Shown: positions 17,120-26,076, numbered from the stretch's first letter. The stretch: DNA of 64,000 bases from Rhodococcus marinonascens NBRC 14363 (GCF_001894885.1 NZ_BCXB01000007.1:62001-126000); one strand, 5' to 3'. A program made the numbers and translations. Notes: generated by a model from the sequence alone, not told the origin.

Positions 17120-17893
17120 TCAACGTAGTTGCTGGTACAGCGCTTTCAGTTCTCGGACCGCCGCATCCACCGCCCGCTCGCCGTCGCTGACGGAGCGGAT
17201 GGCCTTCCGGAGCAGCAGTGGGTCGAGGTCGTCGATCGCGGCCCGGAAGTCCACGTCGGGCAGTGCGGGCAACTGCGCCTCGTCGCCGAACCAGTCGTCC
17301 ACGTCGGCGTCGTTCGACTCACCTCCTACGCCGTCGATCAGCATGTCGAGGTCCACGCCTCGCAGAGTGAGGATCTCGAGCGGGTTCTCGTCGATACGCT
17401 CGGTGGTGAGGTAGGCGATCGCCGCCGCATGCTTGCACGGCCAACCGTCGTCCGGGCAGGTGCAGTCGTAGTTCAGCGCGGACGCCCTGGCGGGCAGCAG
17501 GAGGGGCCCGAGAATCTCCGGCACCTCCCCTCCCGCCAGCATCGCGAGGCTGCCGGGCTGTCGGCGCACCAAGGCAACGAGTTCCTCGATCTCCGCTGGG
17601 TCGAGGCGATCGATCGACATGGTAGCGACGAACGGCTGGATCTGGCTGCCCTGAACCTCCCCGGTCACCATCCCACTGGAAATCTCGAGCGAGATCACCT
17701 GGCCGCCGCGCGCATAGGTCCGCCCGCGGCTCATCCGTCCCGTGTCGGCAACGAACTCGATGATGTCGACGAGTTCACGCCCCCACCAGGTGCGTCCGAA
17801 CGACCCCCGCTGTGATCGGGCCTCGAGTCCGCCCACCACCGGTCGCCTGCGTCCGTATTGACCGAAGTACGGTCCGGGTCGCCGGTTCGTCAC
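17120..17893 (-). CDS. SWIM zinc-finger protein
   Basis: A 257-residue protein with a SWIM-type zinc site C-x-C-x6-C-x-H in YDCTCPDDGWPCKHAAAI near residue 145. The N-terminus is arginine-rich (RRPGPYFGQYGRRRP), followed by WWGRELVDIIE. Such proteins are regularly encoded beside the SNF2-type helicase found here and probably act with it on DNA or chromatin. The GTG start overlaps the helicase stop by four bases (GTGA), which indicates coupled translation. Confidence 0.9.
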   Translation of the reverse strand: MTNRRPGPYFGQYGRRRPVVGGLEARSQRGSFGRTWWGRELVDIIEFVADTGRMSRGRTYARGGQVISLEISSGMVTGEVQGSQIQPFVATMSIDRLDPAEIEELVALVRRQPGSLAMLAGGEVPEILGPLLLPARASALNYDCTCPDDGWPCKHAAAIAYLTTERIDENPLEILTLRGVDLDMLIDGVGGESNDADVDDWFGDEAQLPALPDVDFRAAIDDLDPLLLRKAIRSVSDGERAVDAAVRELKALYQQLR

Positions 17894-20718
17894 TCGCCCA
17901 CCGCCTCGTCACCGAGCCGAAACAGTTCACCCAACTGCTCGGTGCTCATCTCCGTCACCCAGTTCTCTCCCGTTCCGACCGCGAGTTCGGCCAGGTCCTG
18001 CTTGGTGGCGATCATCGCGTCGATCCTCTCCTCGAGAGTGCCGACGCATACCAGTTTCCGCACCTGCACGTCGCGCCGCTGACCGATCCGGAATGCCCGA
18101 TCCGTGGCCTGGTTCTCCACCGCCGGGTTCCACCACCGGTCCAGGTGGACGACGTGGTTGGCCGCGGTCAGGTTGAGACCGGTACCACCCGCCTTCAGCG
18201 AAAGCATCATGATGGGCGGCCCGCCATCACCCTGGAACGCGGCCACCATATCGTCGCGCTTCTGCTTGGAGACGCCGCCGTGCAGAAACGGCACGGACGT
18301 ACCGAATCGCTCCGCCAGATACGGGGTGACGAGATCGCCGAATTCACGGAACTGGGTGAACAACAACGCCTTTTCTCCGTCGGCGAGCACCGACTCCAGG
18401 ATGTCTTCAACGAGCCCGAGCTTGCCGGAACGGTGCTGCCCACGCCGCATCATCGCCGAACCGTCCCGGAGGAAGTGCGACGGGTGGTTGCACACCTGTT
18501 TGAGTTTCGTCAGAGCGGAGAGGACGGCCCCCTTGCGCTTCATACCCTTCCGATCCCGGATCTGCACCATCATGTCGTCGACCACCGCGCGGTACAGCGC
18601 GGCCTGTTCCGCAGTGAGGTTGGCGCGGACGGTCATCTCGAATTTGTCCGGCAGGTCGGCGATGACCGTCGGATCGGTCTTGACACGGCGCAGTACGAAC
18701 GGCGACGTGACGGCACGGAGTCGGGCTACGGCGGTCTCGTCCTGCTCCCGCTCGATAGGTACCACGAAGCGCTTGCGGAACATCGCCTCCGAACCGAGGA
18801 TCCCCGAATTCGCGAAGTCGAGAATGGAGCGCAGTTCGTCCAACCGGTTCTCGACCGGCGTCCCGGTCAGCGCGACGCGGTGCGCAGCCGGGATACTTCG
18901 GGCGGCCCTCGCCTGCGACGTCTTGGCATTCTTGATGTGCTGAGCCTCGTCCAGCACGACCCGCCGCCAGTCCTGCTCCTTCAACTGGGCGACGTCGCGG
19001 GCCAGCAGTGCGTACGTGGTGATCACCAGGTCGCTCTGCCGGACTGCCTCGGTCAGCGCCCCGCCGCTGCGCCGCTGCGGACCGTGATGCACGAGCACTC
19101 GCAGTGCGGGGACGAAGCGGGCGGCCTCTCGCTGCCAGTTACCGACCACCGACATCGGGCACACCAGCAGCGTCGGCGTATCGGCATTCTCGTGCGCCAG
19201 CAGTGCGAGTAGTTGCAGCGTCTTCCCTAGACCCATGTCGTCGGCGAGGACGGCGCCGAGTCCCAGCCTGCTCATGAACGCGAGCCAGTCGAGACCGCGT
19301 TTCTGATACGGCCGCAGGGTGGCGTCCAGTCCGTCCGGAGTCGGCACCTCCTGTGGCCTGGCGTCACCGTCGAGCAACGCGGCCGCCCACCCGGTGGCAG
19401 TCACCTCCTCGACGGGGAGATCGGACAGATCGTCGGCGATGAGGTCCCTCAGTAGATCCATGATGGCCCGATCGCCGCTGCCGCTCCGCTCCGCCACGTA
19501 ACGGGCAGCGCGGGAAAGCACTTCCTGATCCGCCCGCACCCACTCACCCCGCAGTCGCACGAGATCGGACTTCGAATCGACCAGCCGATTCATCTCGGCC
19601 TCGGTCAGGACCGTGTCGCCGAGCGCCAATTCCCAGTCGTACTGCACCAACTGGTCCTTGCCGACCGATCGGTTCTCCGCGCTCGCCGGTGCGCCCGGCG
19701 AGCTCACCCGCAGTCGCATCGACGGCGACACCGCACTCCAGGCCCGCGGCAGCAGCAGGCTGATGCCTTTCTCCTTCAAAGCCATCGCCCCGTGCCCGAC
19801 CAGGTCGATCACCACCGCGGTGGGCAGCATCAGGTCGAAACTCTCGGGATCAGTGGGGACATCCTGCAGGCGCGGATAGGCGGCCACGGCCTCCGTCAGC
19901 TTCCGGACACCGATCCGCAGCAGACCCGACTCGTTGCGGTGCAGCGGAATCGGCACCGGTGCTTCACCTTCGGGACGAAGGCATACCTGCAGCCGCCACA
20001 AGACAGTGTCGGGGTCCCAGTCCCCCTCCGCACCCACCTCGTCCGGCTCGAGGAGTCGCAGCACCAACTCGGGCTCGTCCACCGTCAGGCTGTCCCGCCA
20101 CCCGTCGAGCGAGCCGGACAGTTGGGCGGTGCCGTCGTCGTACTGCGCGCCTCGTACGAGGGCATCCATCAACGGGTGCGCGTCGCAACCGCGATCGCGA
20201 ACCGGCATTCCACCGAGGACATCGCGGGTGACGGGGTCGGTGAGTTCGGCGACGATGTCGTCGAGCACGGTGCGAGGATTCGTACCGAACCGCTGGACCG
20301 GTGGCATCGCGACGGCGAGTTCGGTGAGCCACGCGCGCTGTCGTTCACCGCCGAGTAGACGCCAGTGCGGCCACCAGTTTCCTTCCGCTCGGCGCACCTC
20401 GGGCACCACTCGACCGGCGCGCGCCCACCTCTCGATTCCCCGCACGAGATGAGCGAGGTATCGGAGATCCCCGGCAAGTCTGGGGTCACGAGCAGACACT
20501 GTGAGTAGGAACTCGGTCGCCGCGGCCGGAGCGAGCGCGATAGCCGGCCATTCGAGCATCTCCGGACCCGACGCCGTGGGCATCGGTACCTTGACGCGAT
20601 GCCGGAACTTCCGCCGCAACACTCGTCCAACCGGATCCGTGGGCTCCCCGGAAGCCGGACTGCGGTCCTCGACCCACAGCATGAGCCCTGAACCAGGTGT
20701 CCAGAGTCCGTGCAGCAT
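17890..20718 (-). CDS. SNF2-family DEAD/DEAH helicase
   Basis: A 942-residue ATP-dependent DNA translocase of the bacterial SNF2 (HepA/RapA-like) family. The N-terminal half is a family-specific region; the motor holds Walker A DDMGLGKTLQLL around residue 495, DEAQHIKN around 590, LTGTPVENRLDEL, and the C-terminal helicase motifs LLFTQFREFGDLVTPYL, LSLKAGGTGLNLTAANHV and QATDRAFRIGQ. I start at the ATG at 20718; a TTG at 20730 is possible. The SWIM gene downstream overlaps by four bases. The role is inferred to be DNA repair or transcription-associated remodelling. Confidence 0.95.
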   Translation of the reverse strand: MLHGLWTPGSGLMLWVEDRSPASGEPTDPVGRVLRRKFRHRVKVPMPTASGPEMLEWPAIALAPAAATEFLLTVSARDPRLAGDLRYLAHLVRGIERWARAGRVVPEVRRAEGNWWPHWRLLGGERQRAWLTELAVAMPPVQRFGTNPRTVLDDIVAELTDPVTRDVLGGMPVRDRGCDAHPLMDALVRGAQYDDGTAQLSGSLDGWRDSLTVDEPELVLRLLEPDEVGAEGDWDPDTVLWRLQVCLRPEGEAPVPIPLHRNESGLLRIGVRKLTEAVAAYPRLQDVPTDPESFDLMLPTAVVIDLVGHGAMALKEKGISLLLPRAWSAVSPSMRLRVSSPGAPASAENRSVGKDQLVQYDWELALGDTVLTEAEMNRLVDSKSDLVRLRGEWVRADQEVLSRAARYVAERSGSGDRAIMDLLRDLIADDLSDLPVEEVTATGWAAALLDGDARPQEVPTPDGLDATLRPYQKRGLDWLAFMSRLGLGAVLADDMGLGKTLQLLALLAHENADTPTLLVCPMSVVGNWQREAARFVPALRVLVHHGPQRRSGGALTEAVRQSDLVITTYALLARDVAQLKEQDWRRVVLDEAQHIKNAKTSQARAARSIPAAHRVALTGTPVENRLDELRSILDFANSGILGSEAMFRKRFVVPIEREQDETAVARLRAVTSPFVLRRVKTDPTVIADLPDKFEMTVRANLTAEQAALYRAVVDDMMVQIRDRKGMKRKGAVLSALTKLKQVCNHPSHFLRDGSAMMRRGQHRSGKLGLVEDILESVLADGEKALLFTQFREFGDLVTPYLAERFGTSVPFLHGGVSKQKRDDMVAAFQGDGGPPIMMLSLKAGGTGLNLTAANHVVHLDRWWNPAVENQATDRAFRIGQRRDVQVRKLVCVGTLEERIDAMIATKQDLAELAVGTGENWVTEMSTEQLGELFRLGDEAVGE

Positions 20719-20893
20719 GGGCACATCCAATCAGGCACCACGGATATCTGGAAACCGCCAAAAACTCGTGTACCGTCGTCTATGATCCTCAGCTCGAGTC
20801 CCGACTGCGATCTGCGGATGGAAATGGTGGCAGTGTGCACGCCGGAATTCGGCGGGCTCACCGACACAACGAATTCAAAGATCGGAGTAACAA

Positions 20894-21001
20894 ATGGATA
20901 ACTTTGGCGACATGGGGCAAGGCGGCGGCGGCTCTGTAGATATGAACTCGATCCTGGGCGCGCTCTTGGGGTTCTTTATCGGGGGTAGTATCGGGGGCTA
21001 G
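20894..21001 (+). CDS. Small glycine-rich hydrophobic peptide (35 aa)
   Basis: A 35-codon ORF starting ATG at 20894 with GGAG seven bases upstream. The N-terminal half is polar and glycine-rich (MDNFGDMGQGGGG), and the C-terminal half is hydrophobic (ILGALLGFFIGGSIGG), enough for one membrane segment. There is no signal peptide. It is followed by another small ORF at 21304 and then a strong terminator, so the region is likely transcribed. Very small membrane peptides without signal sequences, such as PorA/PorH of Corynebacterium, form mycomembrane channels; a similar role here is only a guess. Confidence 0.55.
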   Translation: MDNFGDMGQGGGGSVDMNSILGALLGFFIGGSIGG

Positions 21002-21303
21002 CGTCGGGTAGACGCAGCCACCAGGCAGTTTGGTCGCGGGATGGCGACAGGCTGCGACTGGTTACGCCGATGGCGACGGTCTCCTGCTGGGTGTAGCAGA
21101 GGTGCTCAGACACCCACTCACCGGCAGGAGACCTTCGTCGTCCACTCCAAGGCTCCCGCCGCTGCGAATGCTCGCATCCGGGAAACTCCAACCGAATGTG
21201 TCACCCTCGACTACGCTCCGCGGATGAACGAAGTGGTCGCTGTCTGCTCTGGAATTCACCGGGCCGGTTGCCACACATGATTCCAGCGATCGGAGGGAAG
21301 ACG
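21002..21303. other. 302-bp gap between two small ORFs, with a long hairpin
   Basis: No convincing gene is seen. The main feature is an inverted repeat: GGTCTCCTGCTGG at 21078-21090 pairs with CCGGCAGGAGACC at 21121-21133 with one mismatch, and the loop contains GGGTGT and ACACCC that can extend the pairing. This could end the first small transcript or act as an RNA element for the second. Confidence 0.5.
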
Positions 21304-21402
21304 ATGATAGATATCGGAGAGATCTCGCCCGTTCTTCTAGAGTTCATCCAGGCACTCGGATCGTTGTTGAGCAATTGGAAGACCGGTTCGCTGAGTTCCT
21401 GA
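21304..21402 (+). CDS. Small amphipathic peptide (32 aa)
   Basis: A 32-codon ORF from the ATG at 21304, preceded by GGAGGGAAGACG, a strong ribosome site. The sequence, starting MIDIGEISPVLLEFIQALGS, looks like a single amphipathic helix with no signal peptide. A perfect terminator begins 12 bases after its stop, which supports a real transcript ending here. Its size and character resemble the small corynebacterial PorA/PorH channel peptides, but no homology can be claimed by eye. Confidence 0.55.
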   Translation: MIDIGEISPVLLEFIQALGSLLSNWKTGSLSS

Positions 21403-21414
21403 ACTGTCGACGTG

Positions 21415-21450
21415 AAAGGCCCGCCGGGGCATCGTCATCGGCGGGCCTTT
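21415..21450 (+). terminator. Rho-independent terminator
   Basis: Perfect 11-base arms AAAGGCCCGCC and GGCGGGCCTTT flank a 14-base loop, and the second arm ends in TTT. It is the clearest intrinsic terminator in the window and lies directly after the 32-aa ORF. Confidence 0.9.
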
Positions 21451-21495
21451 CGTGTGCCTGAACCCGGACGCGGAGATGGTGATAGGAATAGTGGG

Positions 21496-22404
21496 GTGAG
21501 CGTGGCATATGGCTTCAGCGAATACGGCGGTCCCGAAACGCAACAGTTCTTCGACTGTCCCGCCCCTGCTCCCGGTCCGGGACAGCTGTTGGTCGCGGTC
21601 CGGGCGGCAGGCGTGAATCCCGCCGATTGGAAAGTACGGGAAGGAACGCGCAGGGATACCGTCCCGGTCATTCTTCCCGCCGTTCTCGGCCGAGAGGTCG
21701 CGGGTGTGGTGGCAGAGGTCGGCCTTCGGGTCACGAAATTCGCGGTCGGAGACCCGGTGTTCGGCGCCACCGCGTCCGGCTACGGCGGGTACACGGACCA
21801 CACCCTGGTCAACACCGCGTCGGCGGCGCGCAAGCCCCCAACCGTTTCGTTCGCCGACGCGGCAACCCTGCCAGTCGCGGCAGGAACTGCGTACGACGCC
21901 ATGAACATGCTGGGCTTGGCGCCGGGTGCGCGGCTACTCGTGGTCGGCGCGGGCGGAGGCGTCGGCGTCGCGGCCCTGCAGTTGGCTGCGGCGCGAGAGA
22001 TCACCGTTCTCGGAGTCGCGAGCGCGAGCAAGCGTGAAGTCGTCGAGTCCCTCGGCGCCACCTGGGTAGCATCTGGGATCGGACTGGCCGACCGAGTTTC
22101 CGGGCAGGTTGACGCAGTCTTCGATCTCGTCGGCGGCGACGCGCTGACCGAGGCCGCGCAGACGGTCGCGAACCCGGCCGCGATCATCAGCATCGGCGAC
22201 CCGCTCGCCGCGCGCGATCTCGGCGGTTCGGGAGTGGAGCGCAAGCGAACGTCCGCAGTGTTCGCCGAACTCGCCGAGTTGGTGGCCGCCGGAACGCTCG
22301 ATCCGCGGGTGGCACATCGATTCTCTTTCGAGCGCGCAGGCGACGCTCTCGCCGTGGTCGAATCTGGTCACGCGGGCGGCAAGGTCGTCATCGAGTTCGG
22401 CTAG
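21496..22404 (+). CDS. Zinc-free quinone oxidoreductase-like (MDR family) enzyme
   Basis: A 302-residue NADPH-dependent reductase of the medium-chain dehydrogenase superfamily, quinone oxidoreductase branch. It shows the GroES-like start (GFSEYGGPETQQFFDCPAPAPGPGQLLV), AAGVNPADWKVREG, LGREVAGVVAEVG and the nucleotide-binding stretch LLVVGAGGGVGVAALQLA around residues 155-172. The structural zinc cysteines of alcohol dehydrogenases are absent. The frame is open further upstream; GTG at 21496 gives the family-like N-terminus, with a GTG at 21502 as an alternative. The natural substrate cannot be told. Confidence 0.88.
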   Translation: MSVAYGFSEYGGPETQQFFDCPAPAPGPGQLLVAVRAAGVNPADWKVREGTRRDTVPVILPAVLGREVAGVVAEVGLRVTKFAVGDPVFGATASGYGGYTDHTLVNTASAARKPPTVSFADAATLPVAAGTAYDAMNMLGLAPGARLLVVGAGGGVGVAALQLAAAREITVLGVASASKREVVESLGATWVASGIGLADRVSGQVDAVFDLVGGDALTEAAQTVANPAAIISIGDPLAARDLGGSGVERKRTSAVFAELAELVAAGTLDPRVAHRFSFERAGDALAVVESGHAGGKVVIEFG

Positions 22405-22482
22405 CGGGTCTGGTTTTCTGCCGTGCCCTGGTAGATGCTGGAGAATGGTGGAGCTGCAGCGTCGAAGACTCGGGAGTCGGCC

Positions 22483-22800
22483 ATGAGCATCCTGATCCAG
22501 GTTCTCGAACAGGGCTACCCGCTCACCACTCCGTGGGAGCAGCGGAAGTACGCTTTTGTCGACGCAACCCACATCGTCACGATTCGCCTGGACGGGCAGT
22601 CCGGTGTATGGCTCGACGGCATGAAACACGGTGAGTCGCATCGTCTAGCGGTGAGTCCGAGGCCCAGCGAAGCAATCTTCTTCCTCCTCCGCACCCTCGA
22701 CGTGCTCGCTGAATGCCGGCGGAACGGCGGTTCCTGGGTGATCGGCCACGACGGAGCGCATCTGTCCTCGATCGCGGCGGTGCGCCTACCCTTCTCGTGA
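22483..22800 (+). CDS. Hypothetical protein
   Basis: A 105-residue soluble protein that I do not recognise. The ATG at 22483 is preceded by GGGAG at a good distance. The composition is ordinary (WEQRKYAFVDATHIVTIRLDG, then SEAIFFLLRTLDVLAECRRNGG), with no signal peptide, membrane segment or metal motif. It lies between an MDR reductase and a lipoprotein gene on the same strand without tight spacing, so context gives no hint. Confidence 0.7.
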   Translation: MSILIQVLEQGYPLTTPWEQRKYAFVDATHIVTIRLDGQSGVWLDGMKHGESHRLAVSPRPSEAIFFLLRTLDVLAECRRNGGSWVIGHDGAHLSSIAAVRLPFS

Positions 22801-22865
22801 CGTGTCGGCGGCCCGGTGCATACTCGGTCGGGAGGGGTGGGCTCTCGTAGATCACCGGGGGACGA

Positions 22866-23564
22866 ATGAGAGTTCTGTGCGTGGCCGTAGTGGGGATGAC
22901 GCTGTCGGTCGCCGGTTGCGGTGTGTCGATTCTCGACCTGAGCGGGCCCGGCCCGGCGCCGAACAGTCCGACCCGCGCACACGTCGACGAGCTACTCGGC
23001 CGCGTGGAGACAGTGGCGTCCCGCCCATACCCGGGCGGGTATCAGCGCGGGTGTTCCGGCAAGGAGTTGTGCGTGTTCGGGCCGGCCTGGACCGACGATC
23101 AAGACGCTGCCGGCGGGCACGACGGGTGCGACACCCGCAACAACGTGCTCGCGATCGATCTGCGCTCGGTCGCGTTCCGTCAGGGCACGCACGACTGTGT
23201 CGTGCTCAGCGGGGTCCTGGCCGACCCATACTCGGGCGACGTCCTTTCGTTCGACCGCGGCGACGCGAGAGACGTCCACATCGACCACGTCTACCCTTTG
23301 GCTGCGGCCTGGGACATGGGCGCGTCGACGTGGCCCCGCAAGCAGCGAATCCGATTCGCCAACGACATCGTGTTCAATCTGCTGGCCGTCAACGGCTCTG
23401 ACAATCAAGACAAGGGAGACCAGACCCCCGCGGACTGGCTGCCGCCGAATCCGGCATATCACTGCTTCTACGCGGGCAAATATCTCACCGTCGCGGTCGA
23501 GTACGGGCTCCCGGTGACGCAGGCGGATCGCAAGGCTCTCGCCGACGTGGCGCGGCGCTGCTAG
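22866..23564 (+). CDS. Secreted lipoprotein with HNH (DUF1524-like) nuclease domain
   Basis: A 232-residue protein with an N-terminal lipoprotein signal (hydrophobic run ending SVAGC, acylated C18). The mature part has an HNH-family core: DVHIDHVYPLAAAW around residue 138, then NLLAVNGSDNQDKGDQTP and DWLPPN, typical of secreted actinobacterial HNH endonucleases of the DUF1524 group. Cysteine pairs (RGCSGKELCVFG; DGCDTRNN) suggest disulfides outside the cell. It likely cuts extracellular DNA; nutrient scavenging or defence against incoming DNA are both possible. Convergent with the next gene. Confidence 0.85.
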   Translation: MRVLCVAVVGMTLSVAGCGVSILDLSGPGPAPNSPTRAHVDELLGRVETVASRPYPGGYQRGCSGKELCVFGPAWTDDQDAAGGHDGCDTRNNVLAIDLRSVAFRQGTHDCVVLSGVLADPYSGDVLSFDRGDARDVHIDHVYPLAAAWDMGASTWPRKQRIRFANDIVFNLLAVNGSDNQDKGDQTPADWLPPNPAYHCFYAGKYLTVAVEYGLPVTQADRKALADVARRC

Positions 23565-23597
23565 TGAACGGCTCAGGACACGCTGCCGTAGAATCGC

Positions 23598-25172
23598 TCA
23601 GGACACCCTGAGCGACCGGGTGTCCCATCCGGTGGCACCACTCGGTACCGGCGAGGTCCGGTCCTGCACTTGCACGTTGCCGTCGAGGTCGGTGGCCCGC
23701 ACCTGCAGGGTGTGCATACCGGATGTCGCGTCCCAGTCCCAGGTCCACTGCCGCCACGTGTCGATGCTGTACTGCGCTGCCAGAGTCGCGGTCTGCCACG
23801 GGCCGTTGTCGACCCGCACCTCGACCCTCCCGATCCCGCGGTGCTGCGCCCATGCGGTGCCCGCGACGAGGACTCGACCGGGTTCGATCGACGCGGAGGC
23901 CGCCGGAACGTCGATCCGTGAGGCGGTCTTGATCGGTCCATCCGCAGACCAGCCCCGCTTGGTCCAGTAGGCCTCGGCCTTGTCGAATCGCGTCAGTTCC
24001 CAATCCACCACCCACTTCGTTGCCGAGACGTATCCGTACAACCCTGGAACCACCTGGCGTACCGGATAACCGTGCTCGAAGGGCAATGGCCGCCCATTCA
24101 TCGCCACCGCCAGAATCGCGTCCCGCCCGTCCTGCAATATCTGGACCGGAGTGCCCGCCGTAAAACCGTCGCTGCTCCTCGAGAGCAGCATGTCGGCGTC
24201 GGGCTGCACACCGGCCTCGGCGAGAAGGTCCGCAATTGGGTATCCGATCCATGTTGCATTACCGGCGAGATCGCCGCCGACCTGGTTCGAGACGCAGGTC
24301 AGGGTAATCACCCGTTCGACCGGTGTCCGAGCGATCAGATCTTCCCACCTCAGGGTGAGCTCGCTGTCCACCATGCCGTGGATGCGAAGTTGCCACTCGT
24401 CCGTCGTCAGGCGCGGAACCCGCAACGCTGTGTCGATGCGGTAGAAGTCCTCGTTCGATGTGATGAACGGTGTGCCGCCCGGCACGCCAATGTCGGTGCC
24501 CGGCGCGATTGGGGCCGCCTTGTCCGCCACGGCGGGAACGGTGAAGTCGCGGCGGTTATCCACCGCTCCGGCGATCTGTCGCCCCAGGTACCGTCCGGTG
24601 GCTCCGGCCGCTGCCGCCGCCGCGGCCGCGGCGGCGGCGAACAGCAGGAAACTACGCCGCGGCATCCACGAATCCTCCGCATCCGCTTCTGCTGGCACCT
24701 GAGCGGTGGCTGTCAGGAGGCGCAGGACGACAATCCCTGCGATGACACCCACCACGGTCGGTATCGCAAAGCTCCAGGTGGCTCCCGGCCGATGTATCGC
24801 GGCGTAAACGCCCACCACACCAAGAACAGCAAAGATCGCACTGCCGAACGGGGCCCGCGGCTGCTCCACGATGCCCGCCACCGCCGCAATCACGGCGATC
24901 AGGATCGCCATGCCGACGAACAGCGCAGTTTTGTCGTTGGTGCTGTAAGTGTCGATCGCGAACTCGCGCACCCAGGCGGGACTGCGGTCCACCGTGGTCG
25001 ATCCGACCGCTAGGAAGGGCGAAGAGTTCGGATCGATCAGCACGGAGATCAGTTCGCCCACCCCGAGCACGACACCGGCAGCGATCACTCCCGCGAGTGC
25101 GCGGGAGAACAGGTGCCCTCGTCTTCGGGGCGCCCGGGCGGCCCCTTGCCGGTCACCAATCGTGGTACTCAT
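23598..25172 (-). CDS. Membrane-anchored molybdopterin oxidoreductase, sulfite oxidase family
   Basis: A 524-residue protein. The first 160 residues hold about four hydrophobic segments (ALAGVIAAGVVLGVGELI; FAIPTVVGVIAGIVVLRLL), then an Arg-rich, Ala-rich segment (MPRRSFLLFAAAAAAAA) resembling a Tat-type signal within the chain. The molybdopterin domain follows with the cofactor cysteine in ITLTCVSNQVGGDLAGNATWIG, then GYPVRQVVPGLYGYVSATKWV, and a C-terminal Mo-cofactor dimerisation domain (VEVRVDNGPWQTATLA). The catalytic domain is predicted outside the membrane. The ATG at 25172 has AAAGGAG upstream. The substrate may be sulfite or another small oxo-acceptor. Confidence 0.9.
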   Translation of the reverse strand: MSTTIGDRQGAARAPRRRGHLFSRALAGVIAAGVVLGVGELISVLIDPNSSPFLAVGSTTVDRSPAWVREFAIDTYSTNDKTALFVGMAILIAVIAAVAGIVEQPRAPFGSAIFAVLGVVGVYAAIHRPGATWSFAIPTVVGVIAGIVVLRLLTATAQVPAEADAEDSWMPRRSFLLFAAAAAAAAAAAGATGRYLGRQIAGAVDNRRDFTVPAVADKAAPIAPGTDIGVPGGTPFITSNEDFYRIDTALRVPRLTTDEWQLRIHGMVDSELTLRWEDLIARTPVERVITLTCVSNQVGGDLAGNATWIGYPIADLLAEAGVQPDADMLLSRSSDGFTAGTPVQILQDGRDAILAVAMNGRPLPFEHGYPVRQVVPGLYGYVSATKWVVDWELTRFDKAEAYWTKRGWSADGPIKTASRIDVPAASASIEPGRVLVAGTAWAQHRGIGRVEVRVDNGPWQTATLAAQYSIDTWRQWTWDWDATSGMHTLQVRATDLDGNVQVQDRTSPVPSGATGWDTRSLRVS

Positions 25173-25257
25173 CGCAGCACTGCTCCTTTACCGTCGTCAC
25201 CGAGTATTCGGAGCCGAGAGCAGCCGTGGGCGGAAGCCCGCTACTAGTATTTGCTGG

Positions 25258-26073
25258 ATGAACCAGCTCGACAAAAACACTACGCTCTGCATCTCGCTGT
25301 CTGGTCGACCGAGCAATATCGGCACCCGATTTCACAACTACCTTTACGGCGAGCTGGGTCTGAATTTTGTCTACAAAGCCTTCGCCACGAGCGATCTGCC
25401 GGGCGCGGTCGGTGGCATTCGCGCCCTGGGTATCCGCGGCGCCGGGGTCTCCATGCCGTTCAAGGAACAGATCATCGAGCACGTCGACGTAATGCAAGAG
25501 TCGGCGTCAGTAATCGACTCGGTCAACACCGTGGTGAACGAAGACGGGGCGTTGCACGCCTACAACACCGACTATCAGGCCGTGGCGAACCTGCTGCGCG
25601 ACAATGGGTTGCCGCACTCGCTCTCCGTGGCAGTGGCCGGTAGCGGGGGCATGGCCAAAGCGGTGGTCGCCGCCGTACGGGGCCACGGCTTCACCGACGT
25701 CACCGTCGTCGCCCGCAACGAGAAAACGGGCCGCGGCCTCGCGAATCGGTACGGATTCGACTGGCAAGCCGAACTCGGTACGGCAAGGCCGGCCCTGCTG
25801 ATCAATGCCACACCCGTCGGCATGACGGGCGGCCCCGAGGCCGAAGATCTGGCCTTCACACTCGACGCGATCGACGCGGCGGAGGCCGTGATGGACGTAG
25901 TCGCGGTGCCGGCGGCCACACCGCTGATCCGTTTCGCGGCCGAGCGCCGGAAAACCGTCATTACGGGCGCCGAGGTGATCGCCTTGCAGGCGGCAGAGCA
26001 GTTCGTCCTCTACACCGGTATGCGCCCGACTCCCGAAGAGATTCGACGGGCCTCGGAGTATTCACGATCGTGA
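25258..26073 (+). CDS. Shikimate 5-dehydrogenase-like (AroE family) protein
   Basis: A 271-residue NADP-dependent oxidoreductase of the shikimate/quinate dehydrogenase family. The substrate region is LSGRPSNIGTRFHNYLY instead of the usual SxSMHN form, and the catalytic lysine lies in GAGVSMPFKEQI. The nucleotide-binding loop is VAVAGSGGMAKAVVAAV. These differences mark an AroE-like paralogue more than the housekeeping enzyme. The ATG at 25258 has no ribosome site; TAGTAT eight bases upstream could be a -10 box, giving a leaderless mRNA. It is divergent from the molybdopterin gene. Confidence 0.85.
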   Translation: MNQLDKNTTLCISLSGRPSNIGTRFHNYLYGELGLNFVYKAFATSDLPGAVGGIRALGIRGAGVSMPFKEQIIEHVDVMQESASVIDSVNTVVNEDGALHAYNTDYQAVANLLRDNGLPHSLSVAVAGSGGMAKAVVAAVRGHGFTDVTVVARNEKTGRGLANRYGFDWQAELGTARPALLINATPVGMTGGPEAEDLAFTLDAIDAAEAVMDVVAVPAATPLIRFAAERRKTVITGAEVIALQAAEQFVLYTGMRPTPEEIRRASEYSRS

Positions 26074-26076
26074 GGT

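Noticed and set aside
17812..19212. 466-codon open frame on the plus strand
   Set aside because: Antisense to the SNF2 helicase motor with all its motifs; rejected as a shadow.
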